Of a stretch of 64,000 bases of DNA, positions 37,918 through 49,242 are shown in pieces. The DNA is taken from positions 4,402,001-4,466,000 of the forward strand of contig JABWDB010000008.1 in assembly GCA_019614645.1 (NCBI GenBank), given 5' to 3'. Positions within the stretch are counted from its first letter, which is position 1, and each line of letters begins with the position of its first letter. The position numbers were made by a program, and so were the translations under genes. The notes under the pieces were generated by a model, which had not been told where the DNA came from, did no database searches, and saw only the letters and a list, made by a program, of their open reading frames with translations. Origin of the DNA: Stratiolaelaps scimitus. Taxonomy: Eukaryota > Arthropoda > Arachnida > Mesostigmata > Laelapidae.

Positions 37918-40226
37918 AAGATAGACTCTCAGCAGCGAATTAGCCTTAGCAGGTAGGGCCGTTTTTCATCCACGTCAACCCTGCACTGGATCTTGATCGA
38001 CTCACTTCAATAGAGATAGAAACGGCTCTGATGGTTTCCCTGCGTTTGAAAAAAATCCTTATCTCAAAACCAAGGGTATATCTACTCGAAAGAGCAGGCC
38101 TTCGCCATTGATCAAAAAACAGCTAGTGATATTCTCTTGCTGCGAGCTCACAGGCGAAGATGACAATTAGAATGGTAATCGGTTTGGCGCCAAGCTGCCC
38201 TTTAAACCTCGTACGATTCGGTATCGATACCTAGCGCTAGCTTAGATATACAAATTGTATTAAGCTATTCGACCAAGTCTACGATAAGCACAAACAGACG
38301 TATGCAGAATATGCAAGGCGTGCCTCGCCTGTTCCATTACACGATATATAAGTAGTACATATTGTTACGAGTAAGTGGTCTCGTACAAAAACGAATGGGC
38401 ACCGACTATCCAATCCACGCAAGCAGTTCCATATCAAGTGTTGTATTGGAAATGCACTTCCGAGTGGCAAATGCACGTAACATTGCTTGTACGTGAGCTA
38501 CCAGACTCATTCTGTAACCGATGGCAGGCAATACCCGATTGGCTCGGAGCCATTGCCGAAACACAATCATCCAGTAACTGTACGGGGAGCTGCCTGCAGA
38601 CCAAGTGCATCGTTTGATCACTTAGCCGTCTTGGCCACTTTAGACATGTGAAGTCATGCGGAACGTACATTGGTCGATCCGTTCTTTTCCTTCAACAAGA
38701 AGAACTCGACACATGGACCTTGAGAGAAGTACTGAACACTGCCCGCCATCGTTTATGTTCAATACGCGCGCATCGCCACGAATCATAGGCCTACATGTAA
38801 AGGATGTCATTTGTCTATCGCTCGATTGCGCAGATATTTCCTAGATCGCATTCGCGGTGAATGAACACATCTCTTTCGACTTGAGAACCTACAGGCAAAC
38901 TAGCGGTAATCCGGTATTCCTCTGGCAGAAAGCTGCATATAAAAAAAGAGACGCTAGGCTCGGTTCCGTTTTGTTGACTATGAACATTGTGATGGGCGAA
39001 GGACCTTGAAGATCACTGACCTAATCAGAGGTTTCTTTGTATTTCGCGCAACTCTGTCATACCCAGTGCGGGTACTAGATTATCATCGATTTAATAGTTC
39101 ATCGTGTAGTTGTAACAGCCTTCGTCAAACCGAAACGCCTTTGACCTTCCAAGTCAAACGGTCATTTTTGTCACGTCTGTAACCCTCGCAAGCTTTGCAT
39201 AGAACCCATGCGAGGGTAGAGGGTTGCGAGTACCGAGCTTTTCTACACGCGCCCGATGTTCGCTATGTCTCTATGCCTTGCGGCTTTTGAATAGCAACAA
39301 GGACACACTTTGCTCGCATCACTAATATTATTCATATAGTAGCTAGCTAGAAATATTCTGTCATTCAAAGATGGATCTCATTGATTCCGAAGAGAACCAC
39401 GAGCTATGTCGCGACGTTTCGTTCCCTTTATAGAGATAACAAATAAAGGATGGTAATATGCAATGTTTGAAAAAGCTATATTCTTTGCCTATGTGTATGC
39501 AGAACAGTCGTAGTATTTCTTGCTTACATCTATGTCTTGCTACCGCCTTGTCCATCCGCAGTGCAGAGGCATCGCACCTAGATATCCAATTTATGAGAGG
39601 ACCATCCATTTATCCATTTATCATGAATAAATGTTTATATATGATCTATGAGAATCGATGATTGTATTTAGATAGAACAATCACATATATGACGGTGACG
39701 AGTCACCGGTAAACTATTCATAGGTAAACTCTATACAGGCTCCGCAGGCCAAGACGCATCCGTTTCTCCGCTAGGATTTGAGTTACGCCAGATGAGTGTC
39801 TTATTGTCGACGTTGACAGCTACTATTCAGCAGGATATATTTGGAAAACCATATGAATAAATTGTCTTCATTTAGAAATCGATCGTGCCGCGTATATTAA
39901 TGAGTAACAAAGCTATTTTCGATCAATATCCCAAGCCTTTGGTGAAGAGCTGTTCATCCTTCGGGTCTGTGAATGCCTTGTTTATTCTCGCTATCAATCA
40001 GCCATTTTTACAATCGACTAAATATTTTCCTAAATAATTTCTGTCAGTCTAATCCTAAATTATATTAATGATATTACTTCAGATATGGGAAGTTATATTA
40101 AAGATTCGTCAGATACGGTAGCTTACAGTCCTGATGCGAGACATGTAGCATCAACCAAGAATCGTTACATTAAAAAAACGATAAACTCTAGACGAGGACC
40201 ATCCGAATCCCAATAGGTACTTATTT

Positions 40227-40350
40227 GTTATGAAATCAATTAATAAAACAATATAGCTATTTATTTATTTATAAAATCAATTAATAAAACAATATAGCTA
40301 TTTATTTATTTATAAAATCAATTAATAAAACAAAGTGGCTATTTATTTAT
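40227..40350. repeat. Tandem repeat, 41-bp unit, about three copies
   Basis: The unit contains AAATCAATTAATAAAACAAT followed by GCTATTTATTTATT. The AAATCA starts fall at 40233, 40274 and 40315, giving an exact 41-bp period. The third copy has diverged (AAAGTGG for ATATAG). Confidence 0.9.
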
Positions 40351-42056
40351 TGATTTACGGCGAACCAATTATTTAACGCTACCGCTCACCGTGTCTTGCG
40401 TATTAACTGCTTAGCCAAATTAAACAAAGACCGAAATAACATGTTCTAATTATTGTTATTAATGTTCAACCATTTAGTAATAAAACCATGTATATATATA
40501 CACAGGCCTCATTCTCAAATTCGTTTACTAGCTTGTCGTTTTAATTGCATATCGATGTGTTTCTTGTAAGTTCACTGGCACTACCAGCCTTCACTCGATG
40601 CTTCGAGGCCAAATATCTGCAGCCGGGCGTGACCTGATTCTTGCTTCGTGCTACTGAGCAATAATAGCGGTGAATCAATAATTATTCACACAAACACTTG
40701 TTTGTATACAGAGATATATTTTCTTATAACGGAGGGGGACGGGCGGACACAGCCAACCGTAAAAATCCCACTTAGCAATGGCACTTGCCGCGCTGTCATT
40801 TCGTCGATGTATCGGCATTGATACCGACATTTACAGCCACAATCGCATACAAGCGACAGGTAACGGTACTTTGATTGGCTCGCAAACAACGGCAAGACAA
40901 ATTCCGCGGCCAAGTATCCAGCAAATGATGCCTAAGCATTGCAACATACATGGGTGCGCACACCCACACACTTCCCGCCAGCATAAGTGCAGCAACAGCA
41001 GCAGCGGCAGCAGCAGCCACCGCCACCACAATTATTAATAATTAATGCATTCGCCCACCGATCTTCAATATCGAACGCGACCTAGAGGTTATTCTTTTGT
41101 CAGTTAGTAAATATTAGCGTGAAACAAAAGTGGCCAACCTATGCGCGGTGCCCACTTCCACCAGTGTCACATCCGTTGCGCTTCGTTATCAGCTGATTAG
41201 ATGGCCGCGGGTCGGTAAACCGATACAGGAACACACGCAACAGTCAAAGATCGACACATACAGATGTAACGGTAAAACGTAGCCGGACCCTCCGTTTGCT
41301 CGTCATTCTACTCGCATCACGGGCACGCAAGCCACCGATGACGAGAATGCCACCAGCGCAGCCTTACAATAACAAGAACAACAATAATAGTAACAACAAC
41401 AACAACAATAATAACAAGAATCACAACAGCCACAGCACCACCAACAACAACAGCCGCAGCAGAGTCTGTTGCTATGTTGTTTCTGTAGCTGACCTACAGC
41501 CGTCTTTATTCGATGTCAGCCCTCTATATTGTTACTGATGCCTTAACATTGTTTTCACTGCTGACCCTCAGCTGTTTCATAGACAGACGTTTACTGGTGC
41601 TGGACGCGATAGCGTAGCTGCGTGCCCCCGGTTGATGATATTTGACATTTCACTCGGTCGGGTGAACGGCAGTGCCCTTCTTGCGCGAAGCGGAGGCGAC
41701 CCTCACCACATCACACCGGACTGTTGCCCACGCCCGCTGGGTGACCGGTGGTGATCAACTTGATATTGGCGGGCTGGACAAGATCAATTGAGACGAGTGG
41801 TTGGTTTGATGCAGACCAAGTCTTGGACCGGACCAGTCCATTCAGCGTCAGCTGCAAAAATAGTAAGAGCGTGTTTGAACAATCGCAGTGTTTAGACAAT
41901 ACCAGCTGCCCCCGCAACTGGTAACATCCGGTTGATTGAGTAGGGCATGACGACTGTGGATGACCAGCGGTAGATAAATAAATCGACAGGGTGTGGAAAA
42001 AAATCATCCCGCGGTACCACAGGTAGAACGGTAGAACAGGCGCCGGCGGGTTCAAC

Positions 42057-44303
42057 ATGCGGCTTCTACCGACGTTCAAGTATCCGAAACCCAGGCGGGC
42101 CGCAGTGAAGGAAGTGCTCCATGGTGTCGAGATCGAGGACCCGTATCGATGGATGGAAGATCCCGATTCAAGTGAGACGCAAGCGTTTGTCGCGGCTGAG
42201 AACGCCATCTCGAAGCCCTTCATCGTTGATGGCTGCAATCCCCGCAGTGAAATGAAGGACGCTCTCAGCGCTGTTTACAACTACGAGAGGTTTACGGCTC
42301 CGCGAAAAGTGGGCGATTTCTACTACTACTATCATAATAGCGGCCTACAGAATCAGTCAGTTCTTTATCGAAAGAAAGAACTCGATGACGAGTCAGCAGA
42401 GGTTTTCCTTGACCCGAACGCTTTGTCAGAGGACGGCACCGTTGCTGTGGCAGGCACGTATCCTTCAAAAGGTGGCACGTATTATGCGTATGCCGTTTCG
42501 ACATCTGGCTCCGACTGGACGACGATTTCCGTGAGAAGGACCGCTGATAAGAAAGATTTGCCTGACAAAATTGAGAGAGTTAGATACTCGAACATGGCTT
42601 GGGCGCATGATGAAGAGGGATTCTACTATGGGCAATATCCCGACTGGATTGGACAAAAGGTGTTGGGAACCGATGCCAAAGCGGCGGAAAACCAGAAGAT
42701 CTACTATCATCGATTGGGCACTAATCAGAGCGAGGATATACTCATAGCAGAGTTTCCGGATCATCCTCGGTGGAGAAGTCGTGTCTACGTGTCTGACTGC
42801 GGGAAAAAGCTAATTCTCGAAACATACGCAGACCTCGTGGGCAACATGGTATATATTGCCGACATCCCGTCAGAAATAAAAGCACTCCCACCGCTTAAGA
42901 CAATCCAAGGTACGGTTCGTTCAAAGTTGTCCTACATTACGAATGACGGTGACACCTATTACTGGCGGACCAATGCTGATCGCCCCAACTACGCCGTTGT
43001 CAAGATGAATATCAACGAGCCGGAAACGTGGGAAGACGTCATCCCTGAGGACCCAAAACGAGCTTTGATGTATGTGGCCGCTCGAGGTCGAGACAAATTC
43101 GTCGCCAGCTACATTGCAGACGTGGCCACCGTCGTCGAAGTTTTCACCATGAAAGGCGAACGGCTACAAAAGCTTCCGTTTGAAATAGGCAGTATCAGCT
43201 TGTCGAGTGGTGAGCGGAATTCATCGGAAGTCTTTTTCCAGCTCGTATCGTTTGGTAATCCGACGGTCGTGTACAAATGTGACCTTGAGAAAGCTCCATC
43301 AGCTCAACTCGTCGAGTACAAACGAGTTCAACTAAATTCATGGTCAACGGATGACCTCAGCTACAAGCAGGTGTTCTTCAACAGTGCCGACAATACGAGG
43401 GTCCCAATGTATATTATGCATCGTGCGAATCAAGTGCCAAGTCCTTCCACTCCAGCGTTGCTTTACGTTTACGGAGGCTTCGGTTCATCAATAACGCCGA
43501 ACTTTTCATTATTTAACCTCATGCTTGTGTATACGCTTGGCTTCGTTGTGAGTATTGCCAATGTCCGCGGTGGGGGCGAATACGGAAAACGGTGGCATGA
43601 CGCCGGCCGTCTAACCTATAAACAAAACACATTGGACGATGTTCACGCAGCCGCGAAATATCTTGTCGCCAACAATTACACTTCTGCAGCAAACCTAACG
43701 TTGACGGGCCGCTCGAACGGCGGCTTCGTCACACTGGCGAGCGTGAATCAACATCCAGAGCTGTTCGGAGCAGCTATTGCCGGCGTGCCCGTTGCCGATC
43801 TTCTGCGGTTCCACAAGTTCACGATTGGCCACGCATGGACTTCGGACTATGGCAACCCGGACAACGTAACGGAGTTTCCATTCATACGTCGCGTATCGCC
43901 TCTTCACAATATCCCTCAATCTCTCAGGGACTATCCCGCTCTATTAGTCACCACCGCCGACCACGACGATCGAGTTGTGCCCTCACATTCATTGAAATTC
44001 ATTGCGGAACTACAGCACCGCGCGCAAAATCAAGAAGATCTTAACCTCAACTCGACCACCAGGTCGTCAGACGAACACAACGAAGCGAAGGAAGACCAGG
44101 AGAAAAAGCCTCAAGAAGCTCTGCGACCTTTTCTAGCCCTCATTGATACGAAGGCTGGTCATGGAGCAGGCAAGCCGACACATAAACGTATCGATGACAT
44201 AGTCGACCAGATGTGCTTCCTCAAACGCTCATTAGATCTGACGTATGATGGCACCAAATTCAAGGATGCGATTCAAAAGGCATCCGCGATCAAAACAAGT
44301 TAA
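42057..44303 (+). CDS. PREP: Prolyl endopeptidase (prolyl oligopeptidase, S9A)
   Basis: A single uninterrupted frame of 748 residues encodes a cytosolic-type serine peptidase that cleaves short peptides after proline. The N-terminal part (PYRWMEDPDSSETQAFV about 29-45) and the central seven-bladed propeller region are followed by the alpha/beta-hydrolase domain. YVYGGFGSSITPNFS lies near 470-484, and the nucleophile motif GRSNGG places Ser at 553. HAWTSDYG lies near 592-599. TADHDDRVVP places the catalytic Asp at about 637 with Arg 639, and DTKAGHGAGKPT places His at 702. Family members are about 710 residues; the excess is largely a charged insertion at about 657-690, just before the catalytic His strand. 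No signal peptide is evident. An in-frame TAG upstream supports the start. AATAAA at 44304-44309 directly follows the stop codon. The absence of introns contrasts with both neighbours. Confidence 0.95.
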   Translation: MRLLPTFKYPKPRRAAVKEVLHGVEIEDPYRWMEDPDSSETQAFVAAENAISKPFIVDGCNPRSEMKDALSAVYNYERFTAPRKVGDFYYYYHNSGLQNQSVLYRKKELDDESAEVFLDPNALSEDGTVAVAGTYPSKGGTYYAYAVSTSGSDWTTISVRRTADKKDLPDKIERVRYSNMAWAHDEEGFYYGQYPDWIGQKVLGTDAKAAENQKIYYHRLGTNQSEDILIAEFPDHPRWRSRVYVSDCGKKLILETYADLVGNMVYIADIPSEIKALPPLKTIQGTVRSKLSYITNDGDTYYWRTNADRPNYAVVKMNINEPETWEDVIPEDPKRALMYVAARGRDKFVASYIADVATVVEVFTMKGERLQKLPFEIGSISLSSGERNSSEVFFQLVSFGNPTVVYKCDLEKAPSAQLVEYKRVQLNSWSTDDLSYKQVFFNSADNTRVPMYIMHRANQVPSPSTPALLYVYGGFGSSITPNFSLFNLMLVYTLGFVVSIANVRGGGEYGKRWHDAGRLTYKQNTLDDVHAAAKYLVANNYTSAANLTLTGRSNGGFVTLASVNQHPELFGAAIAGVPVADLLRFHKFTIGHAWTSDYGNPDNVTEFPFIRRVSPLHNIPQSLRDYPALLVTTADHDDRVVPSHSLKFIAELQHRAQNQEDLNLNSTTRSSDEHNEAKEDQEKKPQEALRPFLALIDTKAGHGAGKPTHKRIDDIVDQMCFLKRSLDLTYDGTKFKDAIQKASAIKTS

Positions 44304-44865
44304 AATAAATTAGACGTCTTCAAAAATGTATTGCATTGAAAACGTATTTTGTGCTTACGGACACGCTAGGGACGGGGAGAACAAGAGCCCCCATGTTTAT
44401 AGGATATACAGAGGAGACTGTTCTGAGATGTATTTCAGCGGATAGAACAATTGTCGACCACTTTTAGAAGTAAATAAATGATTATTTAAAGTTTTCGTTT
44501 CAGCAGCAGATGTATTAGAACAGATCATTAACGCGGTGATACCGCATGATTGCCACAAATTCGCCTCTTTGACTGTGGGAATGTGTATGCAGACTTTGAG
44601 ACACGTGCGAATATTGGTGGAGAGTACTAATTTTCGACGCGTCCAATGGCCAATCCTTAGCAACGGCCGTATTGAGTCTATGGGAGACGTCAGGACTTAT
44701 TCAAATCAGATGAAATAAAATTGAGCTAGCCAGCGCCAATTTTCAGCTCCTTGCTGAACTATGATATAAATTTATGTAGAAATTGAAGCTCTTTCACCTT
44801 TAAAGTATTTCGTAGCATTCCGTAAACGATATGGTGAAACATTATTTTAAAGACACATGGAACTA

Positions 44866-44906
<41 letters not shown>

Positions 44907-44907
<1 letters not shown>

Positions 44908-44974
44908 GTACTCATTTATTTGGACTATATATATATATATATATATATAAATATAGTCCAAATAAATGAGCACG
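44907..44974. repeat. 24-bp inverted repeat around an AT core
   Basis: CGTACTCATTTATTTGGACT at 44907-44926 plus ATAT is matched by ATATAGTCCAAATAAATGAG at 44951-44970 plus CACG, with one mismatch. An AT run separates the arms. Another AT run precedes the left arm, so the palindrome may have grown by slippage and inverted duplication. Confidence 0.85.
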
Positions 44975-45823
44975 TTCCTGTTAGATTACATATAGGATTT
45001 AATCGATTTGTATTTGCATTTAGTAGATACTAAATATAGCACGATCCTGATAGATTTGGCGTCGAGCTACACTAAGCATCGTATATCCTATATGGTTCGC
45101 GCAGATTGATTTAATAAATCGACGTCACCATATGTCCCGCGAGGGTACCACTCGTGCCATTGGTTGGGTGACGTGCTGCGCGACAGCAGTCGTCGTATGC
45201 GGAGGATCGATAGAACTAGTTAGATTCTAGGGTAGTCCGCACCGACAAGAGCACACACACGCGCACACGCATACATCCTTTCAGCGTAGCGTCCTAGTTA
45301 CTTTCCCATGATACGATAATGAGGAACACATTGGTCGCAGCGGTTGTCCGCTCTCAGTGTCGCGCGACAGTTATGGATTTCCGCCGTTTCCATGTTCAAC
45401 TCATAGGGGTGAACGCCACTAGCTAAATATAAGGATAACATGTGTAACTGAGCATTGGAGATAGCGCATGTTGAGCTATAGAGGTCGGACGACGAAATAT
45501 TGCGCTTCCTCGACTTCTCTGTGTGTGCGTGCGGCTGCCAGTTAACCTGTGAAATAGAGTGGCTTGTGTTTGGTGTCAGTGAAATGCGGCAAGTCAGAGT
45601 GAGTGCCAGAACGACCACTGATAGGTATAATAGTTGCAGGATAGTTAAATCAATAGAGACTTCAGACCAACTAATAATCCGGTCCAATTCTGAGAATGAG
45701 TCCAATTCAGAGTTAGCTTTGGAGGAGCCTTCCTCTTAGAGGGTTGTTCTCAACTCATATGCTACGCAGAGTACAATGCAGTACAAGTATGATTTGTTAT
45801 GGAGCTGCAATTTTGACTTTACA

Positions 45824-45868
45824 CTGTCAAGGTGGCATAGGTGAAAGACACTTATGCCATCTTGACAG
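45824..45868. repeat. Short hairpin-forming inverted repeat
   Basis: CTGTCAAGGTGGCATAGGTG pairs with ACTTATGCCATCTTGACAG across a short loop (AAAGAC), with only a few mismatches. The stem of about 19 bp is shorter than typical microRNA precursors. No promoter or conservation can be judged from one sequence. Confidence 0.7.
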
Positions 45869-48800
45869 CAAAAATATCGACATGAATATTTTGTGTATTT
45901 TGTCAATGGAGATCAGTTCGTTTGAGGAAAAAAAGATCAAGTGCAGAAATTCTGTGGCTCCTGCTAAAGATTGCCCCTGGGGGCATCGTTCTCGATTATT
46001 TGGGCCCTACGGGCTATTCTGAAATAACCGCTCAGCAGCAGCAGCGCATTTTAGACAAATAAGAGACTCCCAGATTTACCAACATAGCGATCCATGTTAC
46101 TTGCGTTCGGCTAGCAAGGTTGAATTCTCTACTCTGCAATCCATTAATCACATTTTACGTTAGAATGCTGAGAACTTATTGATAAGATGTTCAATCTCAG
46201 CAACCTGAAAGCGACCTGTTCATGAATCCAATGGCGGCCTCCCCGTATTCCCGTAGACATCTGACCAGATACTCTAAAGAACACAAGAACTACTCAGCGA
46301 TGTACGTCTGACTGAACTTTGCACCAAGAACGAAGGACAAAGCACACGGAGAGGTTTCGTATTTTCGCCTCAGCGCGAACTCACGTCTTTGGCAAAACTG
46401 AAAATGTCCCCCTCGACGTCACTCCGTCAGCGCTCTGATCTTTTCCACACTTCGGAGGTTACCTGTTCTGTGTACGATCATTGCGTAGTAGGACGATGTC
46501 GCTGCTACCTCGGGGATGCTCCTGAGCTTCAGTTTCAGCGTTGTGAATTTTGATCTACACGAGTGCGTAGTCGAATGTTTTCACTGAAGTCGTCGCCGTC
46601 AAGAATCGACAGAATCGAAAAGTTAACGAAATGTTATTCAGGCGAATTCGATGCCGAGCTCGATTTGCTATACCGTCGAGTGCAGGTCACGTCCTTGTGT
46701 TGGATGCGCGTCAACAGCGTTGATTCCTCTACCCATCTGAATAAAATGCCACCCCTTAATTAGGAAGCTCGGGTTGGCACCTAGATGAGAGCGGGAGAGC
46801 ACCCTCATCTCAGTACTGCCTTGACTTGTGGATCAAAGCAAAAACGCTGAAAAAAATCCTCAACAACGTATTACCACACGTGTACCTAGTACTAATAAAA
46901 ACTTAAAAAAAAAATATAAAATAAAATTTAAATCTAAATATTTCTAAATACAACTTAAATACAAGATTATCTATCCTTGTATTTTAATTTTAGTTAAATT
47001 TTAAGTTAAATTACAATGTTAAATATATACAATTTAATATAAAAACAAATTAAATTACCATAACGAAAACTCTATCAGACTAGATATAGCGCTTTGATGC
47101 AAATTGGCTTAAGCGTGATGCTTTTTCTGTGTGTTGCATAGAACGTTAAGTGTATCCAACGTTACATATATCCAAAATATATAAAAAGAAGGTGGTCAAG
47201 AGAAGATTACCAATAGTAAAATGCCTCAGTAATCACAGTGAGCGATCGAACTGACCTTATAAACGGTAATTTTGTTGAAATTTGGCTTGGGCATCTTCAA
47301 TTAACTAACTGGTATATAAGTGAAGTCAGGAAGGTAACTAACAGAAGCAACAGGTTGGTTTGCAAACGATCACTATTCCTGGTCACTACGTCGTCGAACA
47401 GCATACATGATGGCATTAAGATAAAATCACTGGAACTAAATCTAAGATAAGCGAAGTATCAGTATGAGAAATCATCATAGGATAGACAAAATGACAATGC
47501 TTACTTATAAGGTTACCTGGTGATTCTCGTGGGACATTTCGAATCTAGCTGTCGCTGTACAAGATACTCTTCATCCACGGTGCACAAGAATCTCACCTGG
47601 ATATACAGTTTATGAGAATAAAAGATCGTATTTATATAGGATAATTTACAGGGGGGGGGGGTCTTATCCTCTGCAATAATTACTATTGAGTTGGACATGT
47701 ATATTTCGAAAAATACATGAACAAACAGTCCTCATTTGTTATATAATTCGATTCTACTGCGCATATTAACGAGCAACAAAACTACTTGTGTGATCGACAT
47801 TTAAACTGCTGGCTAAAGTGTCTTCCATATTGCTTTTCTGCCAATATTTGGCTAATTCTAGCTATTGATCAGCTATTTTTTCCAAGGTAAGCGATAGTTG
47901 TGTTTGAAGGTTTCGATGAAATCGGAATCTATGAATCGGCTGACACACCCGATGTCGGTATTAATCTAAAATCACTCAGAAGCGGGTTACAAGCTCCCTG
48001 TAGGCCACTGCTAATTAAATCGCCAAAAATAAACTCAAGGTTAAAAAACAAGCCACTAATGACCAACCTGAAATAGAAGAAAATTCTAAAACAATATTAT
48101 TAAAGTAAATGAAATGAAAAAAAAATTAATTATTTTCTCCAATCGAACACTCCCCATTGCCAACGGCTACTCCGGACCGAACAGGAAACTGTCGATGGGA
48201 TAACAACTCTGATCGACCGTACAGCCTTTGTCCACATCTAATTTATTTAGTCGATTGCAGACGTTGATATCTGTTCATGTTCGGCTTGCAGACTTCCAAT
48301 GAACTAAGTCAGCATTGAGCTGGCGATTCATTTAAAGGTCATATGCGCGTGACCAACTCTGCGTTGTCTAGTACGTCATATCGGAACAGCTGTGGGCATT
48401 TAATACGTACGTGACGGGTGAAAATCGATCTATAATTGGCGCTGGTGGTCGTCCCCCAATATATAATCGAAGCCGATCTTTGCAAGGGCATGTCCGTAAC
48501 TCAGTCAAGGACCTAACCTGAGGCATGGAACAAACGCTGCGCTCGCCTTTGGAGAGAACCTATTGAGACACTACTGAGAGAAATTGATTGCCAGTGGGTG
48601 GAGTTCTGATTCGTAGAAGCTGCTCGAGCTGGCAGAAGATCTGCGTGGCTTGTTGTTGCTCTTATTGTCAGCTTACCTCATTGACGCAAGGTGTTTCTCT
48701 AAGTGACACACCGATTTGAGTATCATCAAACTATTCGACATCGAACTAAACTGACAGCTGCTTCTTATTATTGACGACTGTTTGGACAGCCAACAATTTG

Positions 48801-48944
48801 ACGTTGCTTGACGTGACCTTATGCAGATAGCTTTCAAGGGAAATTAACTCAAAGGTTCTTCCAGAGTCAGGTGAAATGAGTTGAACAGCTGGCAATCATG
48901 GCACCCACACGCGTACACTGATGATTAAATGAACCCTGAACGAG

Positions 48945-49242
48945 ACTGCTAGAACCTGATGCAACGGTCAATGCAAAGCGTTACACAAGTCAGCTCAGCC
49001 AACGAAGTCGCTAAATTGACCAGAAAGCGACCGTGGAATTCCGGTCTCGGCTGTTCAATTCTATCATACCCGGCGCATAGCCCAGACCTTGCTCCAACAG
49101 ATTAACACCTAGGTAGATCTATGGGAGCACGGCCTATAGAGAAGACGCTTCAAGGCAAAAGCAGGTTTCCGTAGTGGGAGCCAGACGCTGCCTGAATCGG
49201 TGGGCGAGAGCCATTGAAAGCGAGTCCCACTACGTTGGTTAG
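48945..49242 (+). pseudogene. Decayed mariner-family transposase (C-terminal part)
   Basis: In one frame RLLEPDATVNAKRYTSQLSQ (from about 48945) matches the mariner region usually written ELLxPGxTvNaxxY. In another, LSYPAHSPDLAPTD (from about 49060) carries the SPDLAP(S/T)D motif that contains the third acidic catalytic residue. In a third, NRWARAIESESHYVG and a TAG ending at 49242 match the typical C-terminus. The frame shifts between blocks, stops interrupt it, and the block holding the second catalytic Asp is missing. The copy is dead and 5' truncated or deleted. Terminal inverted repeats were not found. Confidence 0.8.

Larger units (their letters stand above)
35374..42056. other. Intergenic region between copy 3 and the prolyl endopeptidase gene
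   Basis: No strong AATAAA lies close to the stop of copy 3; the nearest clear one is at 35809-35814. The region holds SINEs (36242-36420 and 37790-37917), a perfect palindrome at 36092-36129 and a 41-bp tandem repeat at 40227-40350. CAG/CAA/AAC-rich sequence covers about 40985-41025 and 41365-41460. Open frames of up to about 100 codons (36000-36298, 37195-37500, 38375-38670) have no recognisable family and are contradicted by overlapping frames on both strands. The last kilobase presumably includes the promoter and 5' UTR of the peptidase gene. Confidence 0.55.

Noticed and set aside
38406..38670. Overlapping minus-strand frames with a faint retroelement look
   Set aside because: The resemblance is too weak to name a family, and plus-strand frames are equally open.
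41296..41538. Asn-rich frame
   Set aside because: It is made by an AAC/AAT repeat with no recognisable domain; more likely 5' flanking low complexity.
45298..45705. 135-codon minus-strand frame with one hydrophobic stretch
   Set aside because: No family recognised, no supporting splice or codon evidence, and an overlapping plus-strand frame; a chance frame of this length is expected in 64 kb.
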